64,000 nucleotides of DNA, taken from the NCBI RefSeq assembly GCF_000970795.1, contig NZ_KQ034028.1:349537-413536 (forward strand), in the 5' to 3' direction. A program made the position numbers and the translations under genes. The first letter of the stretch is position 1, and the number at the start of each line of letters is the position of its first letter. This document shows, one piece after another, positions 17,160-27,421 of the stretch. The notes below the pieces were generated by a model. That model had not been told where the DNA came from and searched no databases. It worked only from the letters and a program-made list of their open reading frames with translations. The DNA comes from Bombilactobacillus mellifer (GTDB taxonomy: Bacteria; Bacillota; Bacilli; Lactobacillales; Lactobacillaceae).

Positions 17160-18497
17160 TTAAGCTAAAGAGCCCATTGGATCCCAAGGTGCGAGGACAT
17201 GTGCGCTTGCTTGATCGTAAATTTGATTTAACTCATCAGACAGATATTGTTTATTAATGACTAATTGATAGACAAATTGATCAAACCAGGCGTCACTCAT
17301 GACAAAATAACCTTTGGTGCCCACTTTTTCGCCCCAAGAGTTTTCCACTTTCCATTTGCGTGGTTTGCCTTGGTCGTCCAAATCCACACCGGTCAATACC
17401 ATTGCGTGATTCATCAAGCTTTCCGCATAATCTAAGCGTTGCGCCTTGGTTAAGTTGAAGTCGATATTAAAGAGACTTTGCAGATCATAGATATCTGTAT
17501 CTAAAATGCCGCTTTGGCGTTCCGCCATTTGGGACACGTCACTGCCAAACCAGACAGCTTCACCATTTTTTAGTTGCTTAATAGCCGCTTCTTTGAATGT
17601 CTTTAAATCTAAGTTCAAATGGCGTACTTGTCGACCGCCGACTACGTTGCCTAACATTTCCACCGTATAAACTTCATTGTACGGTTTGTCAGCTGTCGGT
17701 GAATTGATCGTGGAAATATATTGACTCAAATCCATATCAATATATTTTTGATAGAAGGTCAAAGGGGTGAGGTCATGTTCTGTGTGATAAACTTGATCGT
17801 CATCCCGATAAGACCAGTCAAATTTAACTGGTGGCTGACCTAAAGCCAAAACTAAAATTCGATAAACTTCACTGAGCATTTGTTCTTTATGGCTTTGTAC
17901 TTGGGTTTCCGGGGCCTGGTCATTCACTAATTGCCGCAATTGAATGGCATCTTTGCGTAATTTTAAGTTTAATACTTTATTTAAATCAGCCGAATTCGTG
18001 CGATTAGCTGTATCGGGCATCACACTTTTGGGAACGACTCCATATTTGTCAAATAAAGCACAAACTAAATCCCATTGGCCGCCATCTTGTTGGGGCGTAG
18101 CCAATAAGAAATCCACTTTGCGATCACCTAGTGGCAACGCCGCCGTTTTAATAATATTTTCATAAAAGTAATTGGATTTTTCTAATTTATCCCAAAAGAA
18201 CATGTAACTTTCTGACAATTCAAAATCTTTAAGTTTGAATTTGTTTTGCATAGGGTGGCGCAAAGTATTTAAAGCTGCAAAAATCCAGCACATTCCTGAA
18301 CGCTGTTGGTCAGCGACTTTACCAGTATCTAATTCGATGGAAAAAGTGGGGCTCATGGCTGCTTGTGATTTGAGGGTCAGACTAGATTTGAAAATCCCGT
18401 TGTGGGCGACACTATTTTGTAAAGCAGGAGCTGCCGGTAGTTTTTGCAAATCGGCTTGGAACTGGTTTATTGCTTGTGGATCAATAGCTTGAGTCAT
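17160..18497 (-). CDS. pepC: Aminopeptidase C (bleomycin-hydrolase family)
   Basis: Intracellular cysteine aminopeptidase of the papain clan, part of the proteolytic system releasing amino acids from casein-like or other peptides. The catalytic Cys is in QQRSGMCWIFAALN (Cys70), the His in LMNHAMVLTGV and the Asn in VENSWGE. The 445-aa length matches C1B family hexamers. GGAGGA lies ahead of the ATG. It carries no signal peptide. It is the last gene of a reverse-strand group behind rpiA. Confidence 0.96.
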   Translation of the reverse strand: MTQAIDPQAINQFQADLQKLPAAPALQNSVAHNGIFKSSLTLKSQAAMSPTFSIELDTGKVADQQRSGMCWIFAALNTLRHPMQNKFKLKDFELSESYMFFWDKLEKSNYFYENIIKTAALPLGDRKVDFLLATPQQDGGQWDLVCALFDKYGVVPKSVMPDTANRTNSADLNKVLNLKLRKDAIQLRQLVNDQAPETQVQSHKEQMLSEVYRILVLALGQPPVKFDWSYRDDDQVYHTEHDLTPLTFYQKYIDMDLSQYISTINSPTADKPYNEVYTVEMLGNVVGGRQVRHLNLDLKTFKEAAIKQLKNGEAVWFGSDVSQMAERQSGILDTDIYDLQSLFNIDFNLTKAQRLDYAESLMNHAMVLTGVDLDDQGKPRKWKVENSWGEKVGTKGYFVMSDAWFDQFVYQLVINKQYLSDELNQIYDQASAHVLAPWDPMGSLA

Positions 18498-18568
18498 AGA
18501 ATTCCTCCTTGAAAAATAAAAAAAGTTTAATTTGAATTTAACGGAAAAATCAAGTCGCGTCTAGTGCT

Positions 18569-19255
18569 TTAGCGAATATTCTCAATAATTTGTGGTCCGT
18601 TGGCAGTGCCTACAATGACGGTATTCACAATATCCAAAAACAGACCGTGTTCGATAATTCCGGTTTGATGATCTAACCAATCTGCTAAAAGATGCGGATG
18701 TTGCAGCTGGTCTAAGTGCAAATCAAAAATATAGTTATGCATATCGGTTAACACCGGTTGACCCTGATCATCCATCCGCCACTGCGGATGTAAATTTTCT
18801 GCCTCCAAACGTTGCAATAATTGTTGATGACCAAACGGAATCACTTCCAGTGGGATGCCAAAAGCTCCTAATTGTTGAACTTGTTTAGATTGGTCAACAA
18901 TCCATAAATTGCGTTGCGAGTTTAAGGCCACAATTTTTTCATAGGTTAACGCTGCACCACCACCTTTAACCCCTTGAAATTGAGTATCAATTTCATCGGC
19001 ACCATCAATAGTCAAATCAATGTGGTCTACTTGATCTAGTGGTAACATGTTGATGCCGAGCTTTTTTGCCTGATCCCAAGTGCGTTGGGAAGTGCTGACA
19101 CAGTTGACAGTTAAATCACCGGCTTGCACGCGTTTGCCTAATTCTTCGACCATGTAATAAACTGTGGAGCCGGTTCCCAAGCCCACAGTCATATGATCTT
19201 GAATAAAATCAACTGATTTAATACCGACAGCTTGTTTTAATTGATCTTGCTTCAT
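18569..19255 (-). CDS. rpiA: Ribose-5-phosphate isomerase A
   Basis: Interconverts ribose 5-phosphate and ribulose 5-phosphate in the pentose phosphate pathway. Family motifs: VGLGTGSTVYYMVEELG, IDGADEID, KGGGAALTYEKIVA and GIIEHGLF. The 228-aa length is normal. Its ATG overlaps the TGA of the upstream acetyltransferase gene (shared ATGA), so the two are translationally coupled. Confidence 0.95.
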   Translation of the reverse strand: MKQDQLKQAVGIKSVDFIQDHMTVGLGTGSTVYYMVEELGKRVQAGDLTVNCVSTSQRTWDQAKKLGINMLPLDQVDHIDLTIDGADEIDTQFQGVKGGGAALTYEKIVALNSQRNLWIVDQSKQVQQLGAFGIPLEVIPFGHQQLLQRLEAENLHPQWRMDDQGQPVLTDMHNYIFDLHLDQLQHPHLLADWLDHQTGIIEHGLFLDIVNTVIVGTANGPQIIENIR

Positions 19256-19557
19256 TTTTTTTGCGCTCCTTTAGACACTGGATGGTACCATAATTTTTGA
19301 AAAGTCGAGTTTTGTTCAAACATTTTATGTGCAAAAGGACAGACGGGAACAATTTGGTAATGATGTGACTTTGCCCAATTAACAAAGGTGCTTACTAACT
19401 GCGTGGCAATTTGCTGTCCCCGATAGGCGGGGGCTACAAAGACTTGATCAATACTAACAATGTCAGCTGCGAGTATAGTATAGGTTAATTGGGCCAGTAA
19501 CTGATCGTGTGCATCGGTCTGAAAAAAGCGACCAGGTTCGTGGTTAAATTCCAACAA
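19252..19557 (-). CDS. GNAT-like N-acetyltransferase (YjdJ type), 101 aa
   Basis: A minimal GNAT-fold protein: the sequence IVSIDQVFVAPAYRGQQIATQLV contains the acetyl-CoA-binding R-G-x-x-I/A loop, followed by PVCPFAHKMFEQN, typical of the short Gcn5-related YjdJ group. Acceptor is unknown. GGAGGATATA precedes the ATG. It overlaps rpiA by four bases. Confidence 0.85.
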   Translation of the reverse strand: MLEFNHEPGRFFQTDAHDQLLAQLTYTILAADIVSIDQVFVAPAYRGQQIATQLVSTFVNWAKSHHYQIVPVCPFAHKMFEQNSTFQKLWYHPVSKGAQKK

Positions 19558-19630
19558 TATATCCTCCTGCCCTCATAAAGTTTGCTATAATTGATTTTAC
19601 TATATTTATCTATAATAAGGAGTATTTTCA

Positions 19631-20179
19631 GTGAAAAAACGGGGATTTGAAGTGGTTTCACGCTATCAACAAGAAGACATTCGGTTACCACAACGCCAAA
19701 CGCGCGCAGCTGCCGGCTATGATCTGGAGGCCTCGGAAGATTTTGTAGTGCCGACTATTTGGCGACAACCCCTAGCGCAAGTTTTAGGTAGTTATTTGCA
19801 TTCTGCTTTGAAGCGGGAGAATTTTTTTGAACAGGCTCAAAAAGTTTTGCAACCTGTGTTAGTGCCGACAGGCTTAAAAGTTTACATGCCGTCCCAAGAG
19901 GTCTTATTATTAGTTAGCCGTTCGAGCGGGCCGTTGAAACGTGGTTTGGTGATGCCCAATGCAGTAGGGGTTATTGATGCCGATTATTACAATAATCCCC
20001 ATAACGAAGGTGAGATTTTTGTTCAAATGTTGAATTTCTTTCCACGGGATCGAGTAATTCACAAAGGTGAGCGGATTTGTCAGGGCATTTTTGTGAATTA
20101 CTTGGTGACGGATCAAGAGCTAAAGGAGGCTCGAGCCCCCGAACGTCAAGGAGGCTTTGGCTCTTCAGGTTTATTTTAG
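19631..20179 (+). CDS. dut: dUTP diphosphatase, trimeric type
   Basis: Hydrolyses dUTP to dUMP and keeps uracil out of DNA. The five dUTPase motifs are visible: [38 protein letters not shown] and [11 protein letters not shown]. At 182 aa it is longer than the usual 140-150 aa because about 35 residues (around 45-75, containing [17 protein letters not shown]) are inserted between motifs 1 and 2. The start is GTG with AAGGAG upstream. The radA start lies 8 bases beyond its stop. Confidence 0.92.
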   Translation: MKKRGFEVVSRYQQEDIRLPQRQTRAAAGYDLEASEDFVVPTIWRQPLAQVLGSYLHSALKRENFFEQAQKVLQPVLVPTGLKVYMPSQEVLLLVSRSSGPLKRGLVMPNAVGVIDADYYNNPHNEGEIFVQMLNFFPRDRVIHKGERICQGIFVNYLVTDQELKEARAPERQGGFGSSGLF

Positions 20180-20187
20180 GAGGTTTT

Positions 20188-21570
20188 ATGGCGAAGACTA
20201 AATCGCATTTTGTGTGTCAAAATTGTGGTTATGTTTCCCCGCGGATGTTGGGGCGTTGTCCAAATTGCGGAGCTTGGAATCAGTTTGTGGAAGAATTAGA
20301 ACGACCTAAAGCAAAAGTTCCACAAGCGCAGTTGTCCCATAGTGTTCCCCAACCTACAGCGTTAACAAAAGTAGCATTTGATGAAACACGGCGGATTGTC
20401 ACGGGCTTATCTGAGCTCGATCGTGTTTTAGGAGGAGGATTAGTCCCCGGTTCTCTCATTTTAATTGGTGGCGATCCCGGAATTGGCAAATCAACTTTGC
20501 TGCTGCAAGTGTCTGGACAGTTAGAGCAGACGGGCGGTCGCGTATTATATGTTTCGGGTGAAGAAAGTCCTTCGCAGATTAAATTGCGGGCTAATCGATT
20601 ACATGTGAGTGGTCAAAATATTTTTCTGTATGCGCAAACGGATATGAATATCATTCGCCAAGCCATTGCACAGCAACAACCAGATTACTTGATTATTGAT
20701 TCCGTTCAAACCATGAATGAACCGGAATTATCCTCGGCAGTGGGTAGTGTCGCGCAAATTCGCGAAGTAACTGCGGAATTAATGAATATTGCAAAACAGC
20801 AGGGCATTACGATTTTTGTCGTCGGGCATGTAACCAAAGGCGGAGCTATTGCCGGACCGAAGATTTTAGAGCATATGGTAGACACAGTGTTATATTTCGA
20901 AGGTGATTTGCATCATAATTATCGCATGTTGCGCTCCGTGAAAAACCGCTTTGGTTCGACTAATGAAATTGGCATGTTTGCGATGCATAATGATGGCTTA
21001 CAAGAAGTCAGCAATCCTTCCGAAATTTTTTTAGAAGAGCGGTTAGCTAATGCGACCGGTTCCGCTGTGGTTGTCTCTATGGAAGGCACTCGGCCGATTC
21101 TAGTAGAAATTCAATCTTTGATTACCCCGACCCTTTATGGTACCGCCAAACGCACAACCACGGGCCTCGATCATAATCGCGTATCCGTTATTATGGCGGT
21201 GTTAGAGAAACGGGCCAATATCTTATTGCAAAATCAAGATGCCTATTTAAAAGCTACGGGAGGCGTGCGCTTGGATGAACCAGCAATTGATTTAGCAATG
21301 GCGTTGGCGATTGTATCCAGCTACCGCAACAAAGGCTTGCCTGCTCAAGACTGTTTCGTGGGAGAAATTGGTTTAACCGGTGAAATTCGCCGAGTTAATT
21401 TAATTGAACAGCGAATTAAAGAAGCCGCTAAATTAGGCTTTCGTCGAATTTTTATTCCGGCTAATAATCAGTTATCGGCTGATGAACAATATAAGATTGA
21501 AATTATTGGGGTTCATACAATTGTTGAAGCGATCAAAAAAGTTTTTGAAAATTCGGCAATAACCCTTTGA
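20188..21570 (+). CDS. radA: DNA repair protein RadA
   Basis: RecA-related ATPase that promotes branch migration in recombination and repair. The 460-aa protein has an N-terminal zinc finger (CQNCG at 10-14 and CPNCG at 24-28), Walker [11 protein letters not shown], the RadA-specific [11 protein letters not shown], and a C-terminal Lon-like domain. The ATG at 20188 follows TAGGAGG by 5 bases; longer in-frame extensions run into dut and are not needed. Confidence 0.96.
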   Translation: MAKTKSHFVCQNCGYVSPRMLGRCPNCGAWNQFVEELERPKAKVPQAQLSHSVPQPTALTKVAFDETRRIVTGLSELDRVLGGGLVPGSLILIGGDPGIGKSTLLLQVSGQLEQTGGRVLYVSGEESPSQIKLRANRLHVSGQNIFLYAQTDMNIIRQAIAQQQPDYLIIDSVQTMNEPELSSAVGSVAQIREVTAELMNIAKQQGITIFVVGHVTKGGAIAGPKILEHMVDTVLYFEGDLHHNYRMLRSVKNRFGSTNEIGMFAMHNDGLQEVSNPSEIFLEERLANATGSAVVVSMEGTRPILVEIQSLITPTLYGTAKRTTTGLDHNRVSVIMAVLEKRANILLQNQDAYLKATGGVRLDEPAIDLAMALAIVSSYRNKGLPAQDCFVGEIGLTGEIRRVNLIEQRIKEAAKLGFRRIFIPANNQLSADEQYKIEIIGVHTIVEAIKKVFENSAITL

Positions 21571-21639
21571 TTTTTGGCCAACAGCGGGTAAGCTGGTAAA
21601 GGTAAGTACTAAAAGTTTATCAAGAAAGAGGATCTTGTT

Positions 21640-23130
21640 TTGACTGAACAAAAAATTAGAGTTCGTTATGCTCCGAGTCCCACGGGTCATTTGCATATTG
21701 GTAATGCACGAACAGCATTATTTAATTATTTGTTTGCCCGCCATAATAAGGGTACCTTTGTGATTCGAATAGAAGATACTGATCAAAAACGCAATGTTGC
21801 TGGTGGCGAACAAAGCCAATTAGAGAACTTAAAATGGTTGGGGATTGATTGGGATGAAGGTCCGGATATTGGCGGTAATTATGGTCCTTATCGGCAATCT
21901 GAACGCGGGGAGATCTACCAAAAATATATTCAACAATTACTAGATCAAGGCGCGGCTTATTATTCTTATGAGACTTCCGAAGAATTAGAAGCCCAAAGAG
22001 AAGCGCAAAAAGCTCGTGGTGAAATGCCGCATTATGAATACGAATTTGCGGGATTGAGCGAAGAAGAAAAACAAGCAAAAATTGCGGCCGCTAAAGCTAA
22101 AGGTTTAAAACCAGTAGTCCGGATTAAAGTGCCTAAAGATAAGATTTATCAATGGGATGATCTGGTCAAAGGCCCAGTCCAGTTTGATTCCGATACAATT
22201 GGCGGTGACTGGATTATTCAAAAACGCGATGGTATGCCGACATATAATTTTGCGGTAGTCATCGATGATCATCTCATGGAAATTAGTCATGTGTTACGTG
22301 GTGATGACCATGTGGCTAATACGCCGAAACAATTAATGATTTATGAATACTTAGGCTGGCAAGCCCCCGAATTTGGGCACATGAGTTTGATTATTAATAG
22401 CGAAACCGGTAAAAAATTAAGTAAACGTGATGAAAGTGTTCTGCAATTTATTGAGCAGTATCGGCAACGGGGTTACTTACCGGAGGCAATGTTTAATTTT
22501 ATTACTTTATTAGGCTGGTCACCTGTGGGTGAATCTGAGATTTTTACCCGGAAGCAATTTATTAAACAGTTTGATCCTCGGCGTCTCAGCAAATCGCCGG
22601 CCGCTTTTGACCAAAAGAAATTAGAATGGGTCAATAATCAATATGTGAAAGCGGCTGATTTGAGTCGGGTGGCCGATTTGGCTTTAGCCAATTTAATTGA
22701 TGCCGGCTTAATTGAACCTCAGCCAAGTTTGTCCACTATTGAATGGGCGCGGGCGTTGGTGTCCTTATTTAAGGATCAAATGAGTTATACGAATCAAATT
22801 GTCGAATTATCTCAAATTTTCTTTAACGATCCTAAACAACTGGACGCTACAGAAATGGCGGAACTGCAAAAAGACGAGGCTTTGCCGACTTTATTGGCAT
22901 TTGAAAAACATTTGCGCCAGTTGCAACGCTTTACCGCGACGCAAATTATGCAAGCTATTCAAATGACACGCCAAGAAACGGGAGTCAAAGGGCGTAAATT
23001 GTATATGCCAATTCGGATTGCGATTACACGCTCAATGCATGGTCCCGGCATTGGAGAAGCAATTGAATTGTTAGGTGCCACTAAAGCACAACAGCATCTG
23101 ACAGAAACTTTACAACAATTACAGCAATAA
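21640..23130 (+). CDS. gltX: Glutamyl-tRNA synthetase
   Basis: Class I aminoacyl-tRNA synthetase charging tRNA-Glu. It has the HIGH-type signature in [14 protein letters not shown] (residues 12-25) and the KMSKS-type [10 protein letters not shown]. The 496-aa length fits the bacterial enzyme, which in most Firmicutes also misacylates tRNA-Gln for GatCAB. The start is TTG with an AGAGGA site. A terminator separates it from cysS, and no T-box leader is visible. Confidence 0.96.
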   Translation: MTEQKIRVRYAPSPTGHLHIGNARTALFNYLFARHNKGTFVIRIEDTDQKRNVAGGEQSQLENLKWLGIDWDEGPDIGGNYGPYRQSERGEIYQKYIQQLLDQGAAYYSYETSEELEAQREAQKARGEMPHYEYEFAGLSEEEKQAKIAAAKAKGLKPVVRIKVPKDKIYQWDDLVKGPVQFDSDTIGGDWIIQKRDGMPTYNFAVVIDDHLMEISHVLRGDDHVANTPKQLMIYEYLGWQAPEFGHMSLIINSETGKKLSKRDESVLQFIEQYRQRGYLPEAMFNFITLLGWSPVGESEIFTRKQFIKQFDPRRLSKSPAAFDQKKLEWVNNQYVKAADLSRVADLALANLIDAGLIEPQPSLSTIEWARALVSLFKDQMSYTNQIVELSQIFFNDPKQLDATEMAELQKDEALPTLLAFEKHLRQLQRFTATQIMQAIQMTRQETGVKGRKLYMPIRIAITRSMHGPGIGEAIELLGATKAQQHLTETLQQLQQ

Positions 23131-23135
23131 ATTTT

Positions 23136-23177
23136 AAAGCACAGCGGGTGAGTGATTGTCAACAGCTGTGCTTTTTT
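23136..23177 (+). terminator. Terminator between gltX and cysS
   Basis: AAAGCACAGC and GCTGTGCTTT form a perfect 10-bp stem with a loop of about 19 nt, then six T. Confidence 0.85.
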
Positions 23178-23194
23178 ACAAAAGAGGTGGTCCA

Positions 23195-24607
23195 ATGGTT
23201 TTACGTGTATTTAATACTTTAACCCATCAGAAAGAAGAATTTCGGCCCTTAGAGGCACCTAAGGTCACCATGTATGTTTGTGGCCCCACGGTCTATAATT
23301 ATATTCATATCGGCAATGCCCGCAGTGTAGTAGCGTTTGATACCATTCGACGGTATTTGGAATACCGGGGCTTTGAGGTGAATTATGTTTCCAATTTTAC
23401 CGATGTGGACGATAAAATTATTAAAGCAGCCCAAGAACAGCAGCTCACTTGTGAACAAATCGTCGAAAAGTACTTGCGGGCTTATTATCAAGATATTCAA
23501 GCCCTCAATGTGCAGCCGGCGACTTTAAATCCGCGGGCGACGGAAAATATGCCGGAGATTATTACTTTTATTGAAGATTTAATAGCCAAAGGCTATGCTT
23601 ATGCCAGTGCAGGTGATGTCTATTTTCGGGCCCGTAAATTTGCCAACTATGGACAGTTGTCAAAACAAGCCGTGGATGATTTAGAACAAGGAGCTAGTCA
23701 GCGGATTAATGCGGCTGATACTGTCAAAAAAGAAGATCCCATTGATTTTGCTTTATGGAAACATGCGGCTTCTAACGAAATTTCATGGGATTCACCTTGG
23801 GGATTAGGACGTCCGGGCTGGCATATTGAATGTTCCGTGATGGCTATCAAATATTTAGGGCCTACTATTGATATTCATGCCGGGGGCGAAGATTTAATTT
23901 TCCCGCATCATGAAAATGAAATTGCACAAAGCGAAGTGCATACGGGTCAAAAATTTGCCCGGTATTGGTTGCATAATGGCTTCGTGACGATTGGCTCTGA
24001 TAACGAAAAAATGAGCAAATCCCTGGGGAATTTCATAACGGTTCATGAATTATTACAGCAAGTAGATCCCCAAGTTTTACGGTTGTTACTGGCTGCCACG
24101 CAGTATCGCCATCCTTTGCAATACAGTGATGCCAGTCTGGATGATGCACAAACGAACCTCCAGCATTTACAAACGGCCGCGAAAAATTTGAATTTCCGCT
24201 TGCAGGATTCGCAGACTACGGCTTTTGATGAGGGTATCGAGCAACAATTAACCCAGTTAACTCAGCAATTTACTGCTCATATGGACGATGATTTTAATGT
24301 GCAAAATGGGTTGAGCGATGTCTATGAATTAATGCGCTTGATTAATCGGTATAGTCAACAAGCGCAGATTAATTTTGACAATGCCCGCCATTTGTTGGAT
24401 CGTTATGCCCAATTATTGGCGATTTTTGGGATAACTTTAAAATTTGACTATGAGGTTAATGCCCAAGTGGAAGAATTAATCCAACAACGGGAAGCAGCGC
24501 GAGCTAATAAAAATTTTGCCCAAAGTGATCGCTTACGGCAACAATTACGGCAAATGGGAATTATTTTAGAGGATACGCCACAAGGAACGCGGTGGCACAA
24601 AGAATGA
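23195..24607 (+). CDS. cysS: Cysteinyl-tRNA synthetase
   Basis: Charges tRNA-Cys. The 470-aa protein shows [19 protein letters not shown] (zinc-binding Cys and HIGH), the zinc ligands in WHIECSVMA and HHENEIAQ, and [12 protein letters not shown] 23195 is set by AGAGGTGG. Its last codon overlaps the mini-III start by ATGA, giving the usual cysS-mrnC-rlmB-yacP cluster of Firmicutes. Confidence 0.96.
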   Translation: MVLRVFNTLTHQKEEFRPLEAPKVTMYVCGPTVYNYIHIGNARSVVAFDTIRRYLEYRGFEVNYVSNFTDVDDKIIKAAQEQQLTCEQIVEKYLRAYYQDIQALNVQPATLNPRATENMPEIITFIEDLIAKGYAYASAGDVYFRARKFANYGQLSKQAVDDLEQGASQRINAADTVKKEDPIDFALWKHAASNEISWDSPWGLGRPGWHIECSVMAIKYLGPTIDIHAGGEDLIFPHHENEIAQSEVHTGQKFARYWLHNGFVTIGSDNEKMSKSLGNFITVHELLQQVDPQVLRLLLAATQYRHPLQYSDASLDDAQTNLQHLQTAAKNLNFRLQDSQTTAFDEGIEQQLTQLTQQFTAHMDDDFNVQNGLSDVYELMRLINRYSQQAQINFDNARHLLDRYAQLLAIFGITLKFDYEVNAQVEELIQQREAARANKNFAQSDRLRQQLRQMGIILEDTPQGTRWHKE

Positions 24608-25017
24608 TCGATTATCAACAATTAAACGGAACGACTTTAGCTTATTTAGGAGATGCAGTTTGGGAAGCCTATGTTCGACAGCATCTGTTACAACAAGGTT
24701 TAACCAAAGTTAATAGCTTACAGCGCCGGGCTACTTATTTTGTCTCAGCCAAATCGCAAGCGGCCTTAGTCGCTTTAATGCGGGCAGATGATTACCTTAC
24801 GGCGGATGAATGGGATATTTTTCGGCGGGGCCGGAATGCCAAAAGTTATACCCATGCGAAAAATACGTCGATCCAAACTTATAATATTTCCACAGGGTTT
24901 GAAGCAGTTTTTGGCTATTTACAAATTAGTGGTCAAAGTTCCCGGCTGCATGAGTTGGCCACGTGGTGTTTAAATCAAGTAGAGGCAGGTCGTTGTAATG
25001 CATACCATTTCCAATAA
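24604..25017 (+). CDS. mrnC: Mini-ribonuclease III
   Basis: RNase III-like catalytic domain without the RNA-binding domain; in Bacillus it matures 23S rRNA ends. The 137-aa product has the signature [16 protein letters not shown] and [17 protein letters not shown] 24604 overlaps the cysS stop (ATGA); an upstream in-frame GTG at 24592 is less likely. It overlaps rlmB at its 3' end by 20 bases. Confidence 0.93.
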   Translation: MIDYQQLNGTTLAYLGDAVWEAYVRQHLLQQGLTKVNSLQRRATYFVSAKSQAALVALMRADDYLTADEWDIFRRGRNAKSYTHAKNTSIQTYNISTGFEAVFGYLQISGQSSRLHELATWCLNQVEAGRCNAYHFQ

Positions 25018-25765
25018 GGAATTGCCTGAGGTGGTTTTTGGGATTCATGCGGTGCAGGAGTTATTAAAGAGTGATCAAGCCCTGCAAAAGGTAAATAAAG
25101 TTTATCTGCAAAAAAATTTGCACAGTGGATCTTTGACCCGGATTAATCAGCGGGCGCAGGCCTTACATTTAGTGGTCCAAGCAGTTCCCAAAAATAAACT
25201 AGACGACCTAAGTGACCACGGTAATCATCAAGGAGTGGTGGTCACGGTCAGTCCGTTTGCGTATGTGGAATTAGACACTTTGCTTGAGCAGTTACATGCT
25301 AATCAACAAGAGCCGTTTTTTTTAATTTTAGATAATTTAAATGATCCGCGCAATTTTGGCTCTATTTTACGCACTGCGGATGCCGTCGGGGTTAATGGAG
25401 TTATTATTCCCAAACGTCGGGCGAGCGGTGTCACGGGCTTAGTAGCTAAAACCGCTACGGGAGCCATAGAACATTTACCTATTGTGCGCGTGACCAATTT
25501 AGTTCAGACGATTCAACAATTAAAGGCGGCGGGCATTTGGATTTTTGGAACGGATATGACTGGAACCGATTATCGCCACTGGAATGCCCAAGGACCCATT
25601 GCCTTAGTCATTGGTAATGAAGGCAAAGGACTTTCAACTTTAGTCAAACAGCAGGTAGATCAAATGCTGACTATCCCGATGATCGGACATGTGCAGAGTT
25701 TGAATGCTAGTGTAGCGGCTGGAATTTTGCTCTATCAAGCTTTCACCAGTCGGAAAGTTAATTAA
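24998..25765 (+). CDS. rlmB: 23S rRNA (guanosine-2'-O-)-methyltransferase RlmB/TrmH family
   Basis: SPOUT methyltransferase that methylates a guanosine 2'-OH in 23S rRNA. An N-terminal substrate-binding domain (EVVFGIHAVQELL) precedes the knot motifs NLNDPRNFGSILRTADAVG, ALVIGNEGKGLS and IPMIGHVQSLNASVAAGILLY. Length 255 aa. The start lies within the end of mrnC. Confidence 0.94.
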   Translation: MHTISNKELPEVVFGIHAVQELLKSDQALQKVNKVYLQKNLHSGSLTRINQRAQALHLVVQAVPKNKLDDLSDHGNHQGVVVTVSPFAYVELDTLLEQLHANQQEPFFLILDNLNDPRNFGSILRTADAVGVNGVIIPKRRASGVTGLVAKTATGAIEHLPIVRVTNLVQTIQQLKAAGIWIFGTDMTGTDYRHWNAQGPIALVIGNEGKGLSTLVKQQVDQMLTIPMIGHVQSLNASVAAGILLYQAFTSRKVN

Positions 25766-25766
25766 C

Positions 25767-26294
25767 ATGAAAAAACAGATTTTGATCGTTGACGGTTACA
25801 ATGTCATTGGGACGTGGCCGCAATTAAAAAAATTAAAAAGTCAGGACCATTTAGAAGATGCCCGTGATCAATTATTGGCAATTTTAGCTAATTATCGGAA
25901 ATTTTTTGAAGGGCAGATTATTGTAGTCTTTGATGCAATGTATGTGCCGGGAATCAAAGAACATTTTAATAAGTGGGACTTAGATGTGATTTTTACACCG
26001 GAAGATATGACGGCGGACACGTATATTCAAAATTTAAGTGAAAAATTAAATACGATTACCAATCAAGTGACCGTCGTCACGTCCGATCAGGCCGTCCAAT
26101 GGACAATTTTTTCCCGCGGCGCAATTCGGATCCCTTCTTATGAGTTATATCGGCGGATCCAGGAAATGAAGCGGGAATTAAATCTGGAAAGCAAAGAACA
26201 TCACGATCGTAGTATTCAGCGGACCACCCCGTGGCGGGATGATCAGTTGGAAGAATTAGCGCGCTTGCGTGATGAATTGTCAAAAAAGCCATAA
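25767..26294 (+). CDS. yacP: NYN-domain nuclease YacP/Rae1
   Basis: PIN/NYN-fold protein. Its Bacillus counterpart Rae1 cleaves mRNA on the ribosome. The 175-aa sequence opens ILIVDGYNVIGTWP with the acidic NYN residue, and continues IIVVFDAMYVPG and TVVTSDQAVQW. The gene begins one base after the rlmB stop. Confidence 0.92.
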   Translation: MKKQILIVDGYNVIGTWPQLKKLKSQDHLEDARDQLLAILANYRKFFEGQIIVVFDAMYVPGIKEHFNKWDLDVIFTPEDMTADTYIQNLSEKLNTITNQVTVVTSDQAVQWTIFSRGAIRIPSYELYRRIQEMKRELNLESKEHHDRSIQRTTPWRDDQLEELARLRDELSKKP

Positions 26295-26387
26295 TGAAAT
26301 CGCTTGTAATTAAACATTTGTTCGCTTATCGTTGGAAAAGCTTTTTGTTATCATGAAGATAGTGTTTGTTGATCCGAAAGGAGCAAC

Positions 26388-26972
26388 ATGGCAAATAAAG
26401 GTTTAATTGAGCAGGAATTACGGTGGATTGACCAAGTGAAACAAGATAAGTGCTCGTGGTGTTTAGAGTGCTTATTCAATAAATATCGTCCCCTTGTCGA
26501 AAACTTGCGCCAAATTTATCACTTGCAGCTATTTGATCGTGATGATTGGTATCAAGAAGCGCTTTTGGTCTGTTATGAAACATGTTTAATTTTTAATGCG
26601 GCCCGCGGTTCGAAATTTGGCAGTTTTTATAAGTTACGTTTACAAAATCGAATTGCCAATTTAATTCGCCAACAATTAGCCTTTAAACGTCGTTCGAATG
26701 TGGCGGCCTTGTCCTTTGAACATTTATTAGATTTAGATCCGGATTTGGAAGGCTGGCTACGTCCTGCTATGTCACCTTTATATATTGAAGAAATTGTCGA
26801 AACCAAACGTTACGTGCAACAATTATCTCCTGTGGAATTACAGAGTTTGCGCATTGTATTAGGCCAATGTTCGCTGGAGCAGGCTGCCCAGCGTTCAATT
26901 TATTCCACGGCCCAACTGCAACGAGCCATTGGCCGTTCGCATGGTAAACTCAGACTTTTATTATGTGGTTAA
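26388..26972 (+). CDS. SigH/ComX-like alternative sigma factor
   Basis: A 194-aa sigma-70-family protein. A region-2-like segment includes LFNKYRPLVENL and DRDDWYQEALLVCYE, and the C-terminal part (VELQSLRIVLGQCSLEQAAQ...STAQLQRAIGRSHGKLR) resembles region 4. Position between yacP and rpmG-secE-nusG is where Bacillus sigH and the lactobacillar ComX-like factor lie. In those groups it drives late competence genes, but that is inferred here. Preceded by AAAGGAG. Confidence 0.85.
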   Translation: MANKGLIEQELRWIDQVKQDKCSWCLECLFNKYRPLVENLRQIYHLQLFDRDDWYQEALLVCYETCLIFNAARGSKFGSFYKLRLQNRIANLIRQQLAFKRRSNVAALSFEHLLDLDPDLEGWLRPAMSPLYIEEIVETKRYVQQLSPVELQSLRIVLGQCSLEQAAQRSIYSTAQLQRAIGRSHGKLRLLLCG

Positions 26973-26976
26973 ACGA

Positions 26977-27005
26977 TTGACACCTTTTTGTGAGTCGGTT
27001 ATAGT
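26977..27005 (+). promoter_or_regulatory. Strong promoter for rpmG-secE
   Basis: Perfect TTGACA (26977-26982), 17 bp, TATAGT (27000-27005), beginning right behind the sigma-factor stop codon. Confidence 0.85.
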
Positions 27006-27026
27006 AGCAAGCAGGTGGACTATTTT

Positions 27027-27176
27027 ATGAAAGCTAAAAAAATCACTTTACAATGTAGTATTTGCGGGGCACACAACTATCATCCCATCAGAAACACTGA
27101 GCATACAGAGCGGATGACAATCAAAAAATACTGCCCGCATTGCCGACGTCATACGATCCATCAAGAAACCCGCTGA
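27027..27176 (+). CDS. rpmG: Ribosomal protein L33
   Basis: A 49-aa protein of the large ribosomal subunit. It reads MKAKKITLQCSICGAHNY and ends KKYCPHCRRHTIHQETR, with both CxxC pairs of the zinc-binding (C+) type intact. AGGTGG lies 9 bases ahead of the ATG. Genome order rpmG-secE-nusG supports the call. The peptide is too short for most ORF cut-offs. Confidence 0.95.
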   Translation: MKAKKITLQCSICGAHNYHPIRNTEHTERMTIKKYCPHCRRHTIHQETR

Positions 27177-27192
27177 GAAAGAGATTATGATC

Positions 27193-27369
27193 ATGAAATT
27201 TTTAAGAGAAGTTATCGCAGAAATGAAGTTAGTGGAATGGCCCACTTTAAAAGAAAACCGTCATGATACAACAACGGTAGTTCTAACATCGATCTTTTTT
27301 GCTATCTTTTTGGGAGCCTGTGATTGGATTTTCCAAAAATTATTTACAACTTTTGTGACTCACCGTTAA
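27193..27369 (+). CDS. secE: Preprotein translocase subunit SecE
   Basis: Single-span component of the SecYEG channel. The 58-aa product shows the cytoplasmic KFLREVIAEMKLVEWPT amphipathic part and one C-terminal transmembrane helix (VLTSIFFAIFLGACDWIFQ). ATG 27193 gives better spacing to AAAGAG than ATG 27187. Confidence 0.95.
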   Translation: MKFLREVIAEMKLVEWPTLKENRHDTTTVVLTSIFFAIFLGACDWIFQKLFTTFVTHR

Positions 27370-27378
27370 TTGATTGGA

Positions 27379-27407
27379 TTGTGTATTAAATAAAATTTTG
27401 TTACAAT
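27379..27407 (+). promoter_or_regulatory. Candidate promoter for nusG
   Basis: TTGTGT (27379-27384), 17 bp, TACAAT (27402-27407) between secE and nusG. The start point would fall near 27414, immediately before a terminator-like hairpin. Confidence 0.6.
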
Positions 27408-27421
27408 TTATTTGTGATGGG

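Noticed and set aside
21571-21639. T-box leader before gltX or cysS
   Set aside because: Neither leader contains the AGGGTGGNACCGCG-type T-box sequence or enough length; the cysS upstream hairpin is a simple terminator.
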